From an uncultured Lachnospiraceae bacterium (GTDB taxonomy: Bacteria; Bacillota; Clostridia; Lachnospirales; Lachnospiraceae): a stretch of 64,000 bases of DNA. Location: NCBI GenBank assembly GCA_902762905.1, contig CACWQE010000004.1, positions 1 to 64,000 of the forward strand, read 5' to 3'. Position numbers and translations under genes: made by a program. The notes under the pieces are model-generated. The model searched no databases and was not told where the DNA came from. It saw nothing but the letters and a program-made list of their open reading frames with translations. Positions 7,265-16,266 of the stretch are shown in pieces; position 1 is the first letter of the stretch, and each line of letters starts with the position of its first letter.

Positions 7265-9091
7265 CTAACGATATCCGTCTAACTGCTGTTCTAATATCGT
7301 TAATTTCTTACGGATATTCTTACGATCTTCCCCGTCCACTCTGCAATTCACGCTTAACATTCTCTCATCCTGTGAAGCCATCATCTGCTGTCCACCATAC
7401 GACAATAGATACTCTATATATAACTCTGCCATCTTTTTTTGCAAATGAGTATGATCCGCATTCACACTCAATGTCCGATACGTAACGGCTGTATTCTCCA
7501 ACGGATAGACACGTATAATTCCAAGCAAATTCTTTTCCTTTGGCACATATGTCTCATATGCATTGATAATATCCTCATAATCGGAAGCGAAACCTGTCAA
7601 ATACGGAATCTGGCCGGTCAAAAACAGTTGTAACTGTTCATCTGAACCATCATATACATATGTATCCTGCGCTTCACTTGCCCCATTCCGCGCTTCGTTT
7701 TCGTTCACTCCCTGCAAAATATACTTCACCTGTACATCAAATCCGATCGGCATTTGCTTTCTCTTAGGAAAATAGGTCTGATATCTCGAAAGAAAATAGT
7801 AACTATCCGATCTGTCCATTCTCGCTGCACAGTCTCCAAGTTCCTCACTATACGCATACACCTCATCTGCCAGTCCGGTGCTTTCAAAAACATCCGGTGC
7901 CTGTTCCGTCCCTAATGCCTGTAATAAATGTTCCTTGTAACTCTCTTCCTTTTCTACATGAACGTTCACCTTCATGTCAGGGTATTCTTCTGCCGCCCAT
8001 TTTCCGCTCATCCGGTTATAATACGCTTCCATCTGATTCACATCTGTATCTTCTGTTGCGCAGATCCAGACATTAAGTGTTCCTCTTGGTGTAGAAAACC
8101 GCTGGCATAAGACCATACCAAACAGAATCAGACCTAACATTCCTGCCAGAATCCCTGTCTTTGCATACTTTCTGCGTTGCAACTGCTTTTCCTTCTTCGT
8201 CTTGGGAACAGCAACCACCTTACACTTTCTCAATGCATCTGCCATCTCCCTGGCACTTGCAAATCTATCTTTTGGCTTCAACGCCATGGCTTTACGTATA
8301 ATATGATCCATATATGCCGGAATCTCTTCATCCCACTCACACGGGCTTACTAACAGATCTTCCTGTACCCGTTCTGTTGCCTCTAACGGAACGCATCCGG
8401 TTACCGCACAGTAACAGGTTGCTCCTAATGCATAGATGTCGGTCCATGGTCCCTGATCAGAATCCGTCTGATACTGCTCCGGTGGTGCATATCCCGGTTT
8501 GACAATTACCTCCCGACAGCTGTCATCATCCACAGACAAACGACTTGCCCCAAAATCAATTAATTTGATCTTACCATCACTACACAAAAAGATATTATCC
8601 GGGCTGACATCCCGATGAATGATCCCTGCAGCATGCAATGTCTCCAATGCCCCCGCAATCGCTAACGCAATCTCTTTGGCATATAGGACTGACATTTTGC
8701 CCTCATTTACCTTCAGAAAATACTTCATGGAGATTCCATCCAAGTACTCCATAACAATATATCCGGTTCCATTCTCCTTAAAGAAATGAAAGACATCCAC
8801 AATATTCGGATGTTTCGAAAACTTTGCAAGATTCCGCGCTTCCTCTAAGAATCGATGTAGTCCAAGCTGGAATTCTTCTTCCTTGCCCGCACTCTGGTAG
8901 CGAATCTGTGCATCACCCTCATCCCGTTTCACAAGACCGATCGGATAAAACTCCTTAATTGCCACTATAATATTTAGTTTTGTATCAAATGCTTTATAGG
9001 TGATTCCAAAACCACCTTTTCCTAAAACCACATCAATCACGTACCGATCTGCCAACATGGTTCCCGGAGTTAAATGATAACATCCTTTCAT
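7265..9091 (-). CDS. Transmembrane Ser/Thr kinase with solute-binding-protein-like outer domain
   Basis: A protein of 608 residues, started at ATG 9091 with GGGG upstream. Residues 15-290 are a complete Hanks-type kinase: GKGGFG loop (24-29), lysine 46, HRDVSPDN (159-166), DFG (179-181) and APPE (202-205). One membrane helix is at about 309-329. Residues 336-608 lie outside the cell and resemble family 1 extracellular solute-binding proteins: GTLNVWICATED, a YKEHLLQALGTEQAPDVFE segment and later QMPIGFDVQVKY. PASTA repeats, the usual outer part of such kinases, are absent here and are found on the neighbouring half-kinase instead. First gene of the operon. No PP2C phosphatase gene is nearby. 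The ligand is unknown; sugar or peptide binding is only inference. Confidence 0.9.
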   Translation of the reverse strand: MKGCYHLTPGTMLADRYVIDVVLGKGGFGITYKAFDTKLNIIVAIKEFYPIGLVKRDEGDAQIRYQSAGKEEEFQLGLHRFLEEARNLAKFSKHPNIVDVFHFFKENGTGYIVMEYLDGISMKYFLKVNEGKMSVLYAKEIALAIAGALETLHAAGIIHRDVSPDNIFLCSDGKIKLIDFGASRLSVDDDSCREVIVKPGYAPPEQYQTDSDQGPWTDIYALGATCYCAVTGCVPLEATERVQEDLLVSPCEWDEEIPAYMDHIIRKAMALKPKDRFASAREMADALRKCKVVAVPKTKKEKQLQRRKYAKTGILAGMLGLILFGMVLCQRFSTPRGTLNVWICATEDTDVNQMEAYYNRMSGKWAAEEYPDMKVNVHVEKEESYKEHLLQALGTEQAPDVFESTGLADEVYAYSEELGDCAARMDRSDSYYFLSRYQTYFPKRKQMPIGFDVQVKYILQGVNENEARNGASEAQDTYVYDGSDEQLQLFLTGQIPYLTGFASDYEDIINAYETYVPKEKNLLGIIRVYPLENTAVTYRTLSVNADHTHLQKKMAELYIEYLLSYGGQQMMASQDERMLSVNCRVDGEDRKNIRKKLTILEQQLDGYR

Positions 9092-9144
9092 CAATCTTCC
9101 CCATTATATATAACAATGTGTTCTTTCGTTTCTAGACTGGTTCT

Positions 9145-9173
9145 ATCATAATACACATTTTCAAAGATGACAA
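9145..9173 (-). promoter_or_regulatory. Promoter of the kinase/FHA operon
   Basis: TTGTCA (9168-9173) and TATGAT (9145-9150) on the minus strand are 17 bases apart. They lie 54 bases upstream of the kinase ATG. Confidence 0.65.
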
Positions 9174-9210
9174 ATATATTTTTATATATATGACATAATA
9201 AAATGTATAT

Positions 9211-9256
9211 AAAAAGCCTCAGATTATAAATGTTATCCTCTATAATCCAAGGCCTT
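9211..9256 (-). terminator. Terminator between Rpn fragment and kinase operon
   Basis: A long hairpin with arms AAGCCTCAGATTATA and TATAATCCAAGGCCTT (two mismatched positions) is followed on the minus strand by TTTTTATA. It isolates the kinase operon from upstream transcription. Confidence 0.7.
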
Positions 9257-9316
9257 CCACACATATTATTTCTGCAAATGTACCAGTTTACAATCTCCGC
9301 ATATCTCTTTTCAAGA

Positions 9317-9664
9317 TTATTGATCCAGTGATTGAATGACTTTCTCCACATCCTCCACTTCCATATCCAGTTCTGCCGCAATCTGTTGTACAGAATAATT
9401 TAGTTTTTGATAATAAACTCTGATTGCTCCTTCCATTCTACCTTCTATCCGACCTTCCCGTCTGCTGACTTCCTTCATCTCTCTCACTGCCTGACACATA
9501 TCGATCACCTCTTCTTCCTCTAATTCACGCTCCGACAAATCCAATGTACAGAATTCATTCAACACCGCCGCTGCCCTTACCGGCATATTTGATAATACTT
9601 CTTCATGTGTATCCACATACTTCTGAAAATTCTCCATCGAAGATGCATACTTTAATAAACCCAT
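9317..9664 (-). pseudogene. C-terminal fragment of an Rpn-family nuclease/transposase
   Basis: The 115 residues match only the C-terminal end of the family: a helical region, then ELEEEEVIDMCQAVREMKE, a Arg/Glu-Gly linker RREGRIEGRMEGAIRVYYQ and a short helix-turn-helix-like end IAAELDMEVEDVEKVI. The nuclease part is missing. Only 39 bases separate its first ATG from the stop of the upstream permease gene, and no convincing ribosome site is present. It is best read as a 5-prime-truncated remnant, possibly left by recombination. It is not the missing end of the left-edge copy, because the order of the two pieces is wrong for a simple insertion. Confidence 0.65.
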
Positions 9665-9703
9665 TATAACACCAAATGTGGATTGTGGGTTGAAGACTTT
9701 TTC

Positions 9704-10939
9704 CTAATTCCTCCGCAGTGCCTCAATCGGACTTAACTTCGCTGCCTTTCTTGCCGGATACACACCGAACAGTATTCCGACAACCGAAGAAAATGCTGAC
9801 GCAAGCAGTACGGTTCCCAGGCTAAGTGCCGGAGCAAAATGCATATTCGGAACGATCATTCCGATGATACCGGCAATGATCCATGCACCTGCCACACCGA
9901 GCAGAATACCGATAAGACCACCGATCAACGTAATAAATGCCGACTCTGCAAGGAACTGTACCGTGATAGATCCGGTCTTCGCACCAAGTGCCTTACGGAT
10001 ACCGATCTCTCTTGTCCGTTCGGTTACCGATACCAACATAATATTCATAACACCGATACCACCAACTAATAACGAAACGGATGCAACAAACGCAACGAAC
10101 ACCGTGATCAAGTTAATAACCTGATTCACCGTTGCCATGATGTCATCAAAACTTTGATAGTTGTAGATTTCCTGTCCTTTTGCATGATGCTTCACTTCAA
10201 GGTAATCAATCACCTCTTTGCAGACCGTTTCTGCATCCGCATCACCATCCTTCAGTGCATAGAAATCCGTGATCTCATTAGACAGATCGATTCCGGTACA
10301 CATCGAAACCGCCATCGGCGGGAGGATCAACTGCACCGAAGGATCTTCATACATTGATGTGATTGCATTCTTCTCTTCTGACTTAGTCACACCAATGATC
10401 GTAACCGTCATCTCTGCCTCATCCCATACTGTTAGGTCAAGATCCATGCCAACCACATTCGTTGATCCAAACATTTTCATGGCATCATCCTCACTAATGA
10501 CGCAAACCGGTTTTCCTGCCTGTGCCTCGCTGTCCGTATATGCCGTACCCTTTACAAAAGTGTTCTCATTAAAAGTAAATGCTGATGCATCTGCGGCGAT
10601 CATATGGACTACAAAGTCATCCTTTTTCGTATGGGTAGTACCTTCTAATATGATCTGTGATGTTACTGCTTTGATCCCATCCATCTTCGCAATCGCATCC
10701 ATATCTTCTTCCGTAATATAGTATTTATCCTGATAGTCCGTAATATAGAATGCAATCTGTCCCTTGCCAATACTTCCTAACTGCTCCGATATCATACCTG
10801 TAGCACCATTACCAATCGAAATGATCAGGATAACGGAAGAGATACCGATAATGATACCTAACATGGTAAGGAATGTACGCACTTTATTGGCCCAGATATT
10901 CTTAAGGGCCATCTTCACATATTCACCAAGTTGTCCCAT
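9704..10939 (-). CDS. MacB-type ABC transporter permease (FtsX family)
   Basis: A protein of 411 residues with the FtsX/MacB permease layout. An N-terminal helix (TFLTMLGIIIGISSVILII) is followed by a roughly 230-residue outer domain and three C-terminal helices containing the family signature EIGIRKALGAKTGSI. Such permeases work with a membrane-fusion-like adaptor and a separate ATPase, both encoded immediately upstream. The complex probably exports peptides, antibiotics or lipids, or acts as a mechanotransmitter; the substrate cannot be read from sequence. The gene starts 10 bases after the adaptor gene. Confidence 0.9.
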   Translation of the reverse strand: MGQLGEYVKMALKNIWANKVRTFLTMLGIIIGISSVILIISIGNGATGMISEQLGSIGKGQIAFYITDYQDKYYITEEDMDAIAKMDGIKAVTSQIILEGTTHTKKDDFVVHMIAADASAFTFNENTFVKGTAYTDSEAQAGKPVCVISEDDAMKMFGSTNVVGMDLDLTVWDEAEMTVTIIGVTKSEEKNAITSMYEDPSVQLILPPMAVSMCTGIDLSNEITDFYALKDGDADAETVCKEVIDYLEVKHHAKGQEIYNYQSFDDIMATVNQVINLITVFVAFVASVSLLVGGIGVMNIMLVSVTERTREIGIRKALGAKTGSITVQFLAESAFITLIGGLIGILLGVAGAWIIAGIIGMIVPNMHFAPALSLGTVLLASAFSSVVGILFGVYPARKAAKLSPIEALRRN

Positions 10940-10949
10940 AACCGGCCTC

Positions 10950-12497
10950 CTATTCTGTTATCGTTACCACGCCTGGTGCTGCCACTGCCGCCGTCTCAGG
11001 CACATACTCATCCCCTGGTTTCATGTCCTTGGTCACATTACGGATCACCTTATCACCCTTCTCAATACCGGTCTTCACTTCATAATATTCATCCGAATAG
11101 ATACCAACTTCCACATCTTTTCTCTGAATCTTATTGTCCTTATCCACAACATATACATAATCACCATCAATGTCCGTGCAAAGAGCTTCATATGGAATCA
11201 CCAATGCATTATCTGCTTTACCCACAAAGATATATGCCTTTGCAGACACACCAATATAAATGTTGTCATCCGGGTTCTCAATTCGGATACGTCCCTTAAT
11301 ACTTCCGCCTGTTGTCTTCGTTGTAGTAGTCGCTGCATCCATACTTGCCACACGGCTTACAAATTCAACCGTTCCGGTATATTCATTATTACCGATCACG
11401 ACTCTTGCTTTCTGCCCGTCGGATATGTAACCAAGGTCATCCTTTGCAATCGTGAACTCGACTCCAACCTCATTCGCATCAATGATCGTAAATAACGTCT
11501 GTGTCTCGTTGGCATATGCACCTTTCACCACTTCTACTGACTGTACAATCCCATCCGCATCCGCTGTAATACCTGCCTCGGCTGCATTTAAGTCTTCCTG
11601 TGCATCACTGATATTCAGATTCGACAACTCATTCGACGCTGCCAACTGCTCTTTCGTACTCTTAGAGACTTTCACATCCTTATTTGCAGATACAATGGAT
11701 TCCTGTTCTGCTAACTTAGATTGTTTTTCTGTAATCGCTTCATTCTTCTTTGTTAACTGCTTGTTAAGATCCCGGATCGTCTGCCGGATTCCCTTTGTAT
11801 CCTGTAGCTTCGGTTCCCTCGTAGTTCCCTGATCATTCGGAGTTGCCGCTTTCTCTGTCTCCTTCGCATTCTGACTTTCAATGTCTTCCATCTGATCCTG
11901 ATATGCTGTAATGCTGTCATTGATTGCCTCTGCTTCTTTCTTCATCGTAGCAATCTCTTTTTCCATCTTCTTCACTTTCTTCTTGGCTGCACTGGTCTTA
12001 TCCGCAGCCTCATCTGCCGTCTCGTAATTGGCATCTCCGGCAGCCTTATCGGAGCGTGCCTGAATCTTAACTTTGGCTAAATTATCTCCCAGATCGGATG
12101 CATCATATGTAAGAAGAACGTCTCCCTTCTTAACCGTCTGTCCTACCTCGACACACACATCCTCTACTTTTGCAGTAACAGGTGATGTGTATGCATTCTG
12201 ACTGATGCCAACCACGGTACCAGATGTTGTGATCTCCTGCTCCACATCCTGCTGATCTACGGTATACAACGACTCATCATCACTGCTTACCGACCCCATT
12301 GCCTCCTTCACCTGCTTCATTGACTTTACAACCGATATAATTCCGCATCCCACGATGATCACCGCTGCAAGTACGATTACAATAATTGCCTTCTTGTTGC
12401 TTTTCTTCTTTGCTTTCTTAGTCTTATCCGGCTGTATGGTATCATCCCCAGCCGTTGTCTCTTGTGCTATCACTTCGCTATTCCTATTCTCTTCCAT
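10950..12497 (-). CDS. HlyD/MacA-type adaptor subunit of ABC exporter
   Basis: A protein of 515 residues. I chose ATG 12497 (MEENRNSEVIAQ) because AGGAGG lies just upstream; a longer in-frame start at 12542 lacks a site. One membrane anchor is at about residues 37-55 (AIIVIVLAAVIIVGCGII). Then come a lipoyl-like half (SPVTAKVEDVCVEVGQTVKK), a long Lys/Glu-rich coiled coil (about 135-290), the second lipoyl half (ADADGIVQSVEVVKGAYANE) and beta-barrel domains. In Gram-positives such adaptors dock on the MacB-like permease and guide substrate through the wall. Confidence 0.9.
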   Translation of the reverse strand: MEENRNSEVIAQETTAGDDTIQPDKTKKAKKKSNKKAIIVIVLAAVIIVGCGIISVVKSMKQVKEAMGSVSSDDESLYTVDQQDVEQEITTSGTVVGISQNAYTSPVTAKVEDVCVEVGQTVKKGDVLLTYDASDLGDNLAKVKIQARSDKAAGDANYETADEAADKTSAAKKKVKKMEKEIATMKKEAEAINDSITAYQDQMEDIESQNAKETEKAATPNDQGTTREPKLQDTKGIRQTIRDLNKQLTKKNEAITEKQSKLAEQESIVSANKDVKVSKSTKEQLAASNELSNLNISDAQEDLNAAEAGITADADGIVQSVEVVKGAYANETQTLFTIIDANEVGVEFTIAKDDLGYISDGQKARVVIGNNEYTGTVEFVSRVASMDAATTTTKTTGGSIKGRIRIENPDDNIYIGVSAKAYIFVGKADNALVIPYEALCTDIDGDYVYVVDKDNKIQRKDVEVGIYSDEYYEVKTGIEKGDKVIRNVTKDMKPGDEYVPETAAVAAPGVVTITE

Positions 12498-12572
12498 ACT
12501 TTCCTCCTTCTGATTCCTGTTTTCAATCCATGTGAAACTCACATAAATATCTGTTAGTGAGCTGCCATTCTG

Positions 12573-13259
12573 CTAATCCCTGCAGAAATCCTCTACAATC
12601 TTCCCATCCATAATCCGTACCACACGCCGTGCATTAGCTGCAATTCCATCATCATGTGTGATCAGTACAATTGTATTTCCCTGCTCATTCAATCCATCTA
12701 ATATATTCATAATATCCTGTGTGGACTTCGAGTCCAGATTACCGGTTGGCTCATCCGCTAAGATAAGTGGTGGTGCGGCCGCAATTGCTCTTGCAATCGC
12801 CACTCTTTGCTGCTGACCTCCCGACATCTCAGATGGCTTATGCCTCATTCTCTCTCCGAGACCTACCTTCTCTAATGCCTCTTCTGCTAACTTTCTTCTT
12901 GTATTCTTATCCACCTTACGGTAAATAAGCGGAAGTTCCACATTCTCAACCGCAGTTAAATTCGGAATCAGATTAAATCCCTGAAAGATAAATCCAATCT
13001 CATCATTGCGCACCTCAGACAACTCATTGTCCGAAAGACTCGACACATCCCGTCCATTCAATATGTAAGTTCCACTTGTCGGAACATCCAGACACCCCAG
13101 CATATTCATCAAAGTGGATTTGCCCGAACCGGAATGACCAATGATCGCTACGAATTCGCCCTTCTGTACGGAAAGACTGACACCATCTAAGGCGTGTACT
13201 TCATTCTCTCCAGGATTGTATATCTTATACAAATCCCTGACATCAATTAAAGCGTCCAT
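12573..13259 (-). CDS. MacB-type ABC transporter ATP-binding protein
   Basis: A protein of 228 residues with all ABC ATPase motifs: Walker A GHSGSGKST, signature [14 protein letters not shown], Walker [13 protein letters not shown] and the H-loop ITHDD. Length and sequence fit the LolD/MacB/YknY family that energises FtsX-type permeases. It is first in a three-gene operon with the adaptor and permease downstream. The site AAGGGG precedes the ATG. Confidence 0.93.
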   Translation of the reverse strand: MDALIDVRDLYKIYNPGENEVHALDGVSLSVQKGEFVAIIGHSGSGKSTLMNMLGCLDVPTSGTYILNGRDVSSLSDNELSEVRNDEIGFIFQGFNLIPNLTAVENVELPLIYRKVDKNTRRKLAEEALEKVGLGERMRHKPSEMSGGQQQRVAIARAIAAAPPLILADEPTGNLDSKSTQDIMNILDGLNEQGNTIVLITHDDGIAANARRVVRIMDGKIVEDFCRD

Positions 13260-13320
13260 AATTTCCCCTTTCTCATAAAATCGATATACAACATTTCCCT
13301 TACTTTATTGTATTATGGCA

Positions 13321-13349
13321 ATAATACAGCAATACAAGGAAAAAATCAA
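13321..13349 (-). promoter_or_regulatory. Likely promoter of the MacAB-type operon
   Basis: TTGATT (13344-13349) and TATTAT (13321-13326) on the minus strand are 17 bases apart, 62 bases before the ATPase start. Confidence 0.45.
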
Positions 13350-13405
13350 CACTTTTTTCCAAAAATGTTTACCTTCTCCCATCACAATCCATTTAATCCA
13401 TACTA

Positions 13406-14449
13406 TTATAGTCTTGGCACCGGCTTCATACGAGACAGATATTTCTCTTGCCGGAGCTCACAAGCCTCCTCATATACCTGTAACAGACGCTCACCAATCT
13501 TACCAATATCCCGCTGTTTCGCTACCTCATATCCATTCTCCACTAACGATGGCATTTCCTTTTCCATGATTCCTCTGGTCAGTTTTTCAAAATCTTCATT
13601 ATTCTCTGCCATATATGCAGAAAATCCATTATGTATCCATCCATCATATACCGGAATATCACGCAGCAATACCGGAATCTTCATTGCAAGTGCTTCTAAC
13701 ACTACAATCCCTTCGGTCTCTTCGTAAGATGGGAACAGGAACAGATCGCATGCCGCATATGCCTGACGCAATTCCTCTTTCCCGACATATCCTGCGAACC
13801 GTAAGTTTGGCAGTCTGGTTTCTACTGCTTCCCTCACTTTTGCCGGAACTGTATGAAGATCCGATTGTCCAAACCAGATAAACTGATACTCCGGCATACG
13901 CTTTGCTAATTCCACAAAGTCTAAGATTCCTTTCCGTTCGATCCACAGCCCGACTGACATGATGATCTTGTCCGAATCCTGATACCCATATTTTTCACGG
14001 AACTTACTACGATCCATAGATAAACGCTGATAATAAGAAGTATCAATTCCATTGGAAATAACATGTACTGGTTTCTGAATGCCATATGTTCCCAATAGCT
14101 TTTTTGAATAATTGCTTGGTGTTATAATATTGTCTCCTAACTGATAACAAAATGTGATCCATTTGCCAAATGCTCCTGCAAACTGATTGGAACCTACATA
14201 GGAATTGGCAAAATCCTCCTTTGTGGAATGTGCATGAAAGACAACTGCCTTGCCATGTCGTTTCGCCCACATTGCCATAGATACCGAACCTGGAAAGATC
14301 GTGTTGATATGGATCACATCGGCATCCTCTTTCCGATCTACGACCTGCACGCCCTGTCGTTCCAATGCCTTCTTCTGGTGGTAGATGGCTCTGCCAACAC
14401 CACTTTTCTCTATCATTTTTTGAAATTGCGAATAAATGTATACTTTCAT
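13406..14449 (-). CDS. GT4 glycosyltransferase, diacylglycerol glucosyltransferase-like
   Basis: A protein of 347 residues with the GT-B fold of family GT4. Visible are MIEKSGVGRAIYHQKKALE, VIHINTIFPGS, HAHSTKEDF, the nucleotide-binding region VGLWIERKGILDF and the donor-site E-x7-E motif in EETEGIVVLEA. This pattern matches Firmicutes alpha-monoglucosyl-diacylglycerol synthases, which move glucose from UDP-glucose to diacylglycerol at the inner membrane face. The paired VTT membrane protein gene lies 28 bases upstream. Specificity is inferred, not shown. Confidence 0.85.
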   Translation of the reverse strand: MKVYIYSQFQKMIEKSGVGRAIYHQKKALERQGVQVVDRKEDADVIHINTIFPGSVSMAMWAKRHGKAVVFHAHSTKEDFANSYVGSNQFAGAFGKWITFCYQLGDNIITPSNYSKKLLGTYGIQKPVHVISNGIDTSYYQRLSMDRSKFREKYGYQDSDKIIMSVGLWIERKGILDFVELAKRMPEYQFIWFGQSDLHTVPAKVREAVETRLPNLRFAGYVGKEELRQAYAACDLFLFPSYEETEGIVVLEALAMKIPVLLRDIPVYDGWIHNGFSAYMAENNEDFEKLTRGIMEKEMPSLVENGYEVAKQRDIGKIGERLLQVYEEACELRQEKYLSRMKPVPRL

Positions 14450-14477
14450 GTTGTGTTTCTCCTTTGTATAGTAGATG

Positions 14478-15071
14478 TTATGCCATAAAGTGCGTCATTG
14501 CCATGTGAAGCACCTGATTTAATCCCATGCTGTACATGAGGATTGCTGCCGGTTTTCCCAGCAGGATAATGGTCGTAAAACGGGTCAGACGCATCCGGCT
14601 TACTCCGGCTAAGTAGCATAAGAAGTCATCCGGTGCAACCGGAAGAAAGATCAACAAGGCAAACATTTTCTCAAACTGATTCTCCTTCTCGAGAAAATGC
14701 TGGTATTTGTTATAGAACTTCGAGCCCGTCATGTTCTGTACGAACATCATGCCATATTTTCTTGCCAGCAAAAATGCACATACCGAACCAATACAGATTC
14801 CGATATAATTGTATACAAATCCCCAAAAGGCTCCGAAGAATACAACTCCAAATACGCAGCCAATGGCACCGGGCATGATGGGAATGACCACCTGTACTGC
14901 CTGTACGATCACAAACAGAAGCGGTGCCAATATTCCGCTTTTTTCTAACAATGCCTGTAATTTTTCCGTATCTGTGAACAGGCCTGCTCTCCATGCCCAT
15001 ACCACTCCGGCTGCAAATAATATCCATCCTGTAATCTCAAACCATTTCTTATGCTTTACGATCCAATCCAT
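14478..15071 (-). CDS. VTT/DedA-like membrane protein (TVP38/TMEM64 family)
   Basis: A protein of 197 residues with about five hydrophobic segments. The family core is seen in MPGAIGCVFGVVFFGAFWGF followed by CAFLLARKYG, and FLPVAPDDFLCYLAGVSRM near the end. Members of this family are linked to lipid scrambling or membrane-lipid homeostasis. Co-transcription with a glycolipid-type glycosyltransferase fits a lipid role. The start at 15071 has AAGGAGG. Confidence 0.85.
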   Translation of the reverse strand: MDWIVKHKKWFEITGWILFAAGVVWAWRAGLFTDTEKLQALLEKSGILAPLLFVIVQAVQVVIPIMPGAIGCVFGVVFFGAFWGFVYNYIGICIGSVCAFLLARKYGMMFVQNMTGSKFYNKYQHFLEKENQFEKMFALLIFLPVAPDDFLCYLAGVSRMRLTRFTTIILLGKPAAILMYSMGLNQVLHMAMTHFMA

Positions 15072-15201
15072 ACATGAACGCCTCCTTTTTCACGTCTCTT
15101 TTTCTTTTCACACCTACTATAACGATATAATTGTGAAAAAATCTTCAATTTTTTACACGTTTAAGAAACTCTTCAGAAAGCTTCATATATTCTTAATAAA
15201 G

Positions 15202-15264
15202 AAAAAACTCCTATTGATCTGCCATGGATGTTATAATAATCCACCGCAAACCAATAGGAGTTTT
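15202..15264 (-). terminator. Terminator after the Fic gene
   Basis: Perfect 13-bp arms AAAACTCCTATTG and CAATAGGAGTTTT close a 35-base interior that holds a smaller TGGAT/ATCCA stem. A T6 run follows on the minus strand. Confidence 0.7.
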
Positions 15265-15275
15265 CTATCTATCCT

Positions 15276-16160
15276 TTAATAACGAATACGGAAATAATCC
15301 AGATATACCTTGTATCTATCCTGTGCTGTCAGGCAGGTGTCTGTAAGATAACCTTTCTCACGGTTCCACTCTTTCAAGCCACGATAATAGAACATCTTCA
15401 AATCATCATCAATAATGAACGGAACTATATTATATTTCAGACATTCTTTGAACATGATCAGCCGTCCTACACGACCATTGCCATCCTGAAATGGATGAAT
15501 CCGTTCAAACTTTACATGAAAGTCAAGGATATCCTCCAATGTCTTTTCTTTCTTATTGTTATATTCTTCTAACAATATTTTCATCCTATCGGCAACTTCT
15601 TCCGGCAAGGCGGTATCCATACCCCCAACCTCATTCGGAAATTGCTTATAATCACCGACAGCAAACCATTCTTTTCTCGAATCACTCGTTCCACTCTTCA
15701 ATATCAAATGCAATTCCTTGATCCATTTCTCCGTCAGAACTGCATATGCATGATCAATGATGCTGTCAATGCAATGAAAATGATTGACCGTTTCAATCAC
15801 ATCATCCACATTGACCACTTCATTTTCCATACCAATCGTATTCGTCTCGAAAATGTACCGTGTCTGATCATGCGTCAGCCGGCTTCCCTCTATATGATTT
15901 GAATTGTATGTGAGATCAATCTGCGTCTTATGGTAAATGCCACCCGAATACCGATTGGCTTTCTCATCCCGCAAAATATCCAATAACGTAATCGGCTGTT
16001 TCTTATTAGGCCGATCTGGTTTTTTCGCATTTTCAGGAATATTCCAGGTCTTTCCGGTAAGAAACGCTCCCGGCACACGCCCCTGTGCACAGTAATTCCT
16101 CACACTGCGCTCGGATACATTCCATTTCTCTGCTATCTTGGCAACTGAAAGATATTGCAT
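15276..16160 (-). CDS. Fic-family AMP transferase with N-terminal helix-turn-helix
   Basis: A protein of 294 residues. Residues 1-45 look like a MerR-like helix-turn-helix (SVAKIAEKWNVSERSVRNYC). The Fic domain holds the complete active site HPFQDGNGRVGR and an upstream auto-inhibitory motif of the S-x-x-x-E-G type, SNHIEG, marking a class II Fic protein with built-in inhibition. Such enzymes move AMP from ATP to hydroxyl side chains. Many act alone in the chromosome and control their own expression; target unknown. An extended -10 promoter lies just upstream at 16204-16209. Confidence 0.92.
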   Translation of the reverse strand: MQYLSVAKIAEKWNVSERSVRNYCAQGRVPGAFLTGKTWNIPENAKKPDRPNKKQPITLLDILRDEKANRYSGGIYHKTQIDLTYNSNHIEGSRLTHDQTRYIFETNTIGMENEVVNVDDVIETVNHFHCIDSIIDHAYAVLTEKWIKELHLILKSGTSDSRKEWFAVGDYKQFPNEVGGMDTALPEEVADRMKILLEEYNNKKEKTLEDILDFHVKFERIHPFQDGNGRVGRLIMFKECLKYNIVPFIIDDDLKMFYYRGLKEWNREKGYLTDTCLTAQDRYKVYLDYFRIRY

Positions 16161-16203
16161 CTATTGTCCTCCTATACCATCTTTAAACGATACCTACCAA
16201 AAT

Positions 16204-16209
16204 AGTATA
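16204..16209 (-). promoter_or_regulatory. Extended -10 promoter of the Fic gene
   Basis: TATACT on the minus strand is preceded by TGG, the extended -10 form; no good -35 is visible. It lies 44 bases before the start codon. Confidence 0.4.
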
Positions 16210-16266
16210 CCATATTATCGGCAATAAATCCATTTATCCCAGTCCTATTTCTTGTGTTTTTTGCCA

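Noticed and set aside
9091-9381. A 96-codon minus-strand frame upstream of the kinase
   Set aside because: It overlaps the Rpn fragment in another frame, crosses a terminator and the kinase promoter, is rich in Trp/Ile/Tyr like noncoding AT-rich DNA and has no ribosome site.
1-9664. One Rpn gene split by insertion of the kinase island
   Set aside because: On the minus strand the C-terminal piece lies upstream of the N-terminal piece, the wrong order for a simple insertion.
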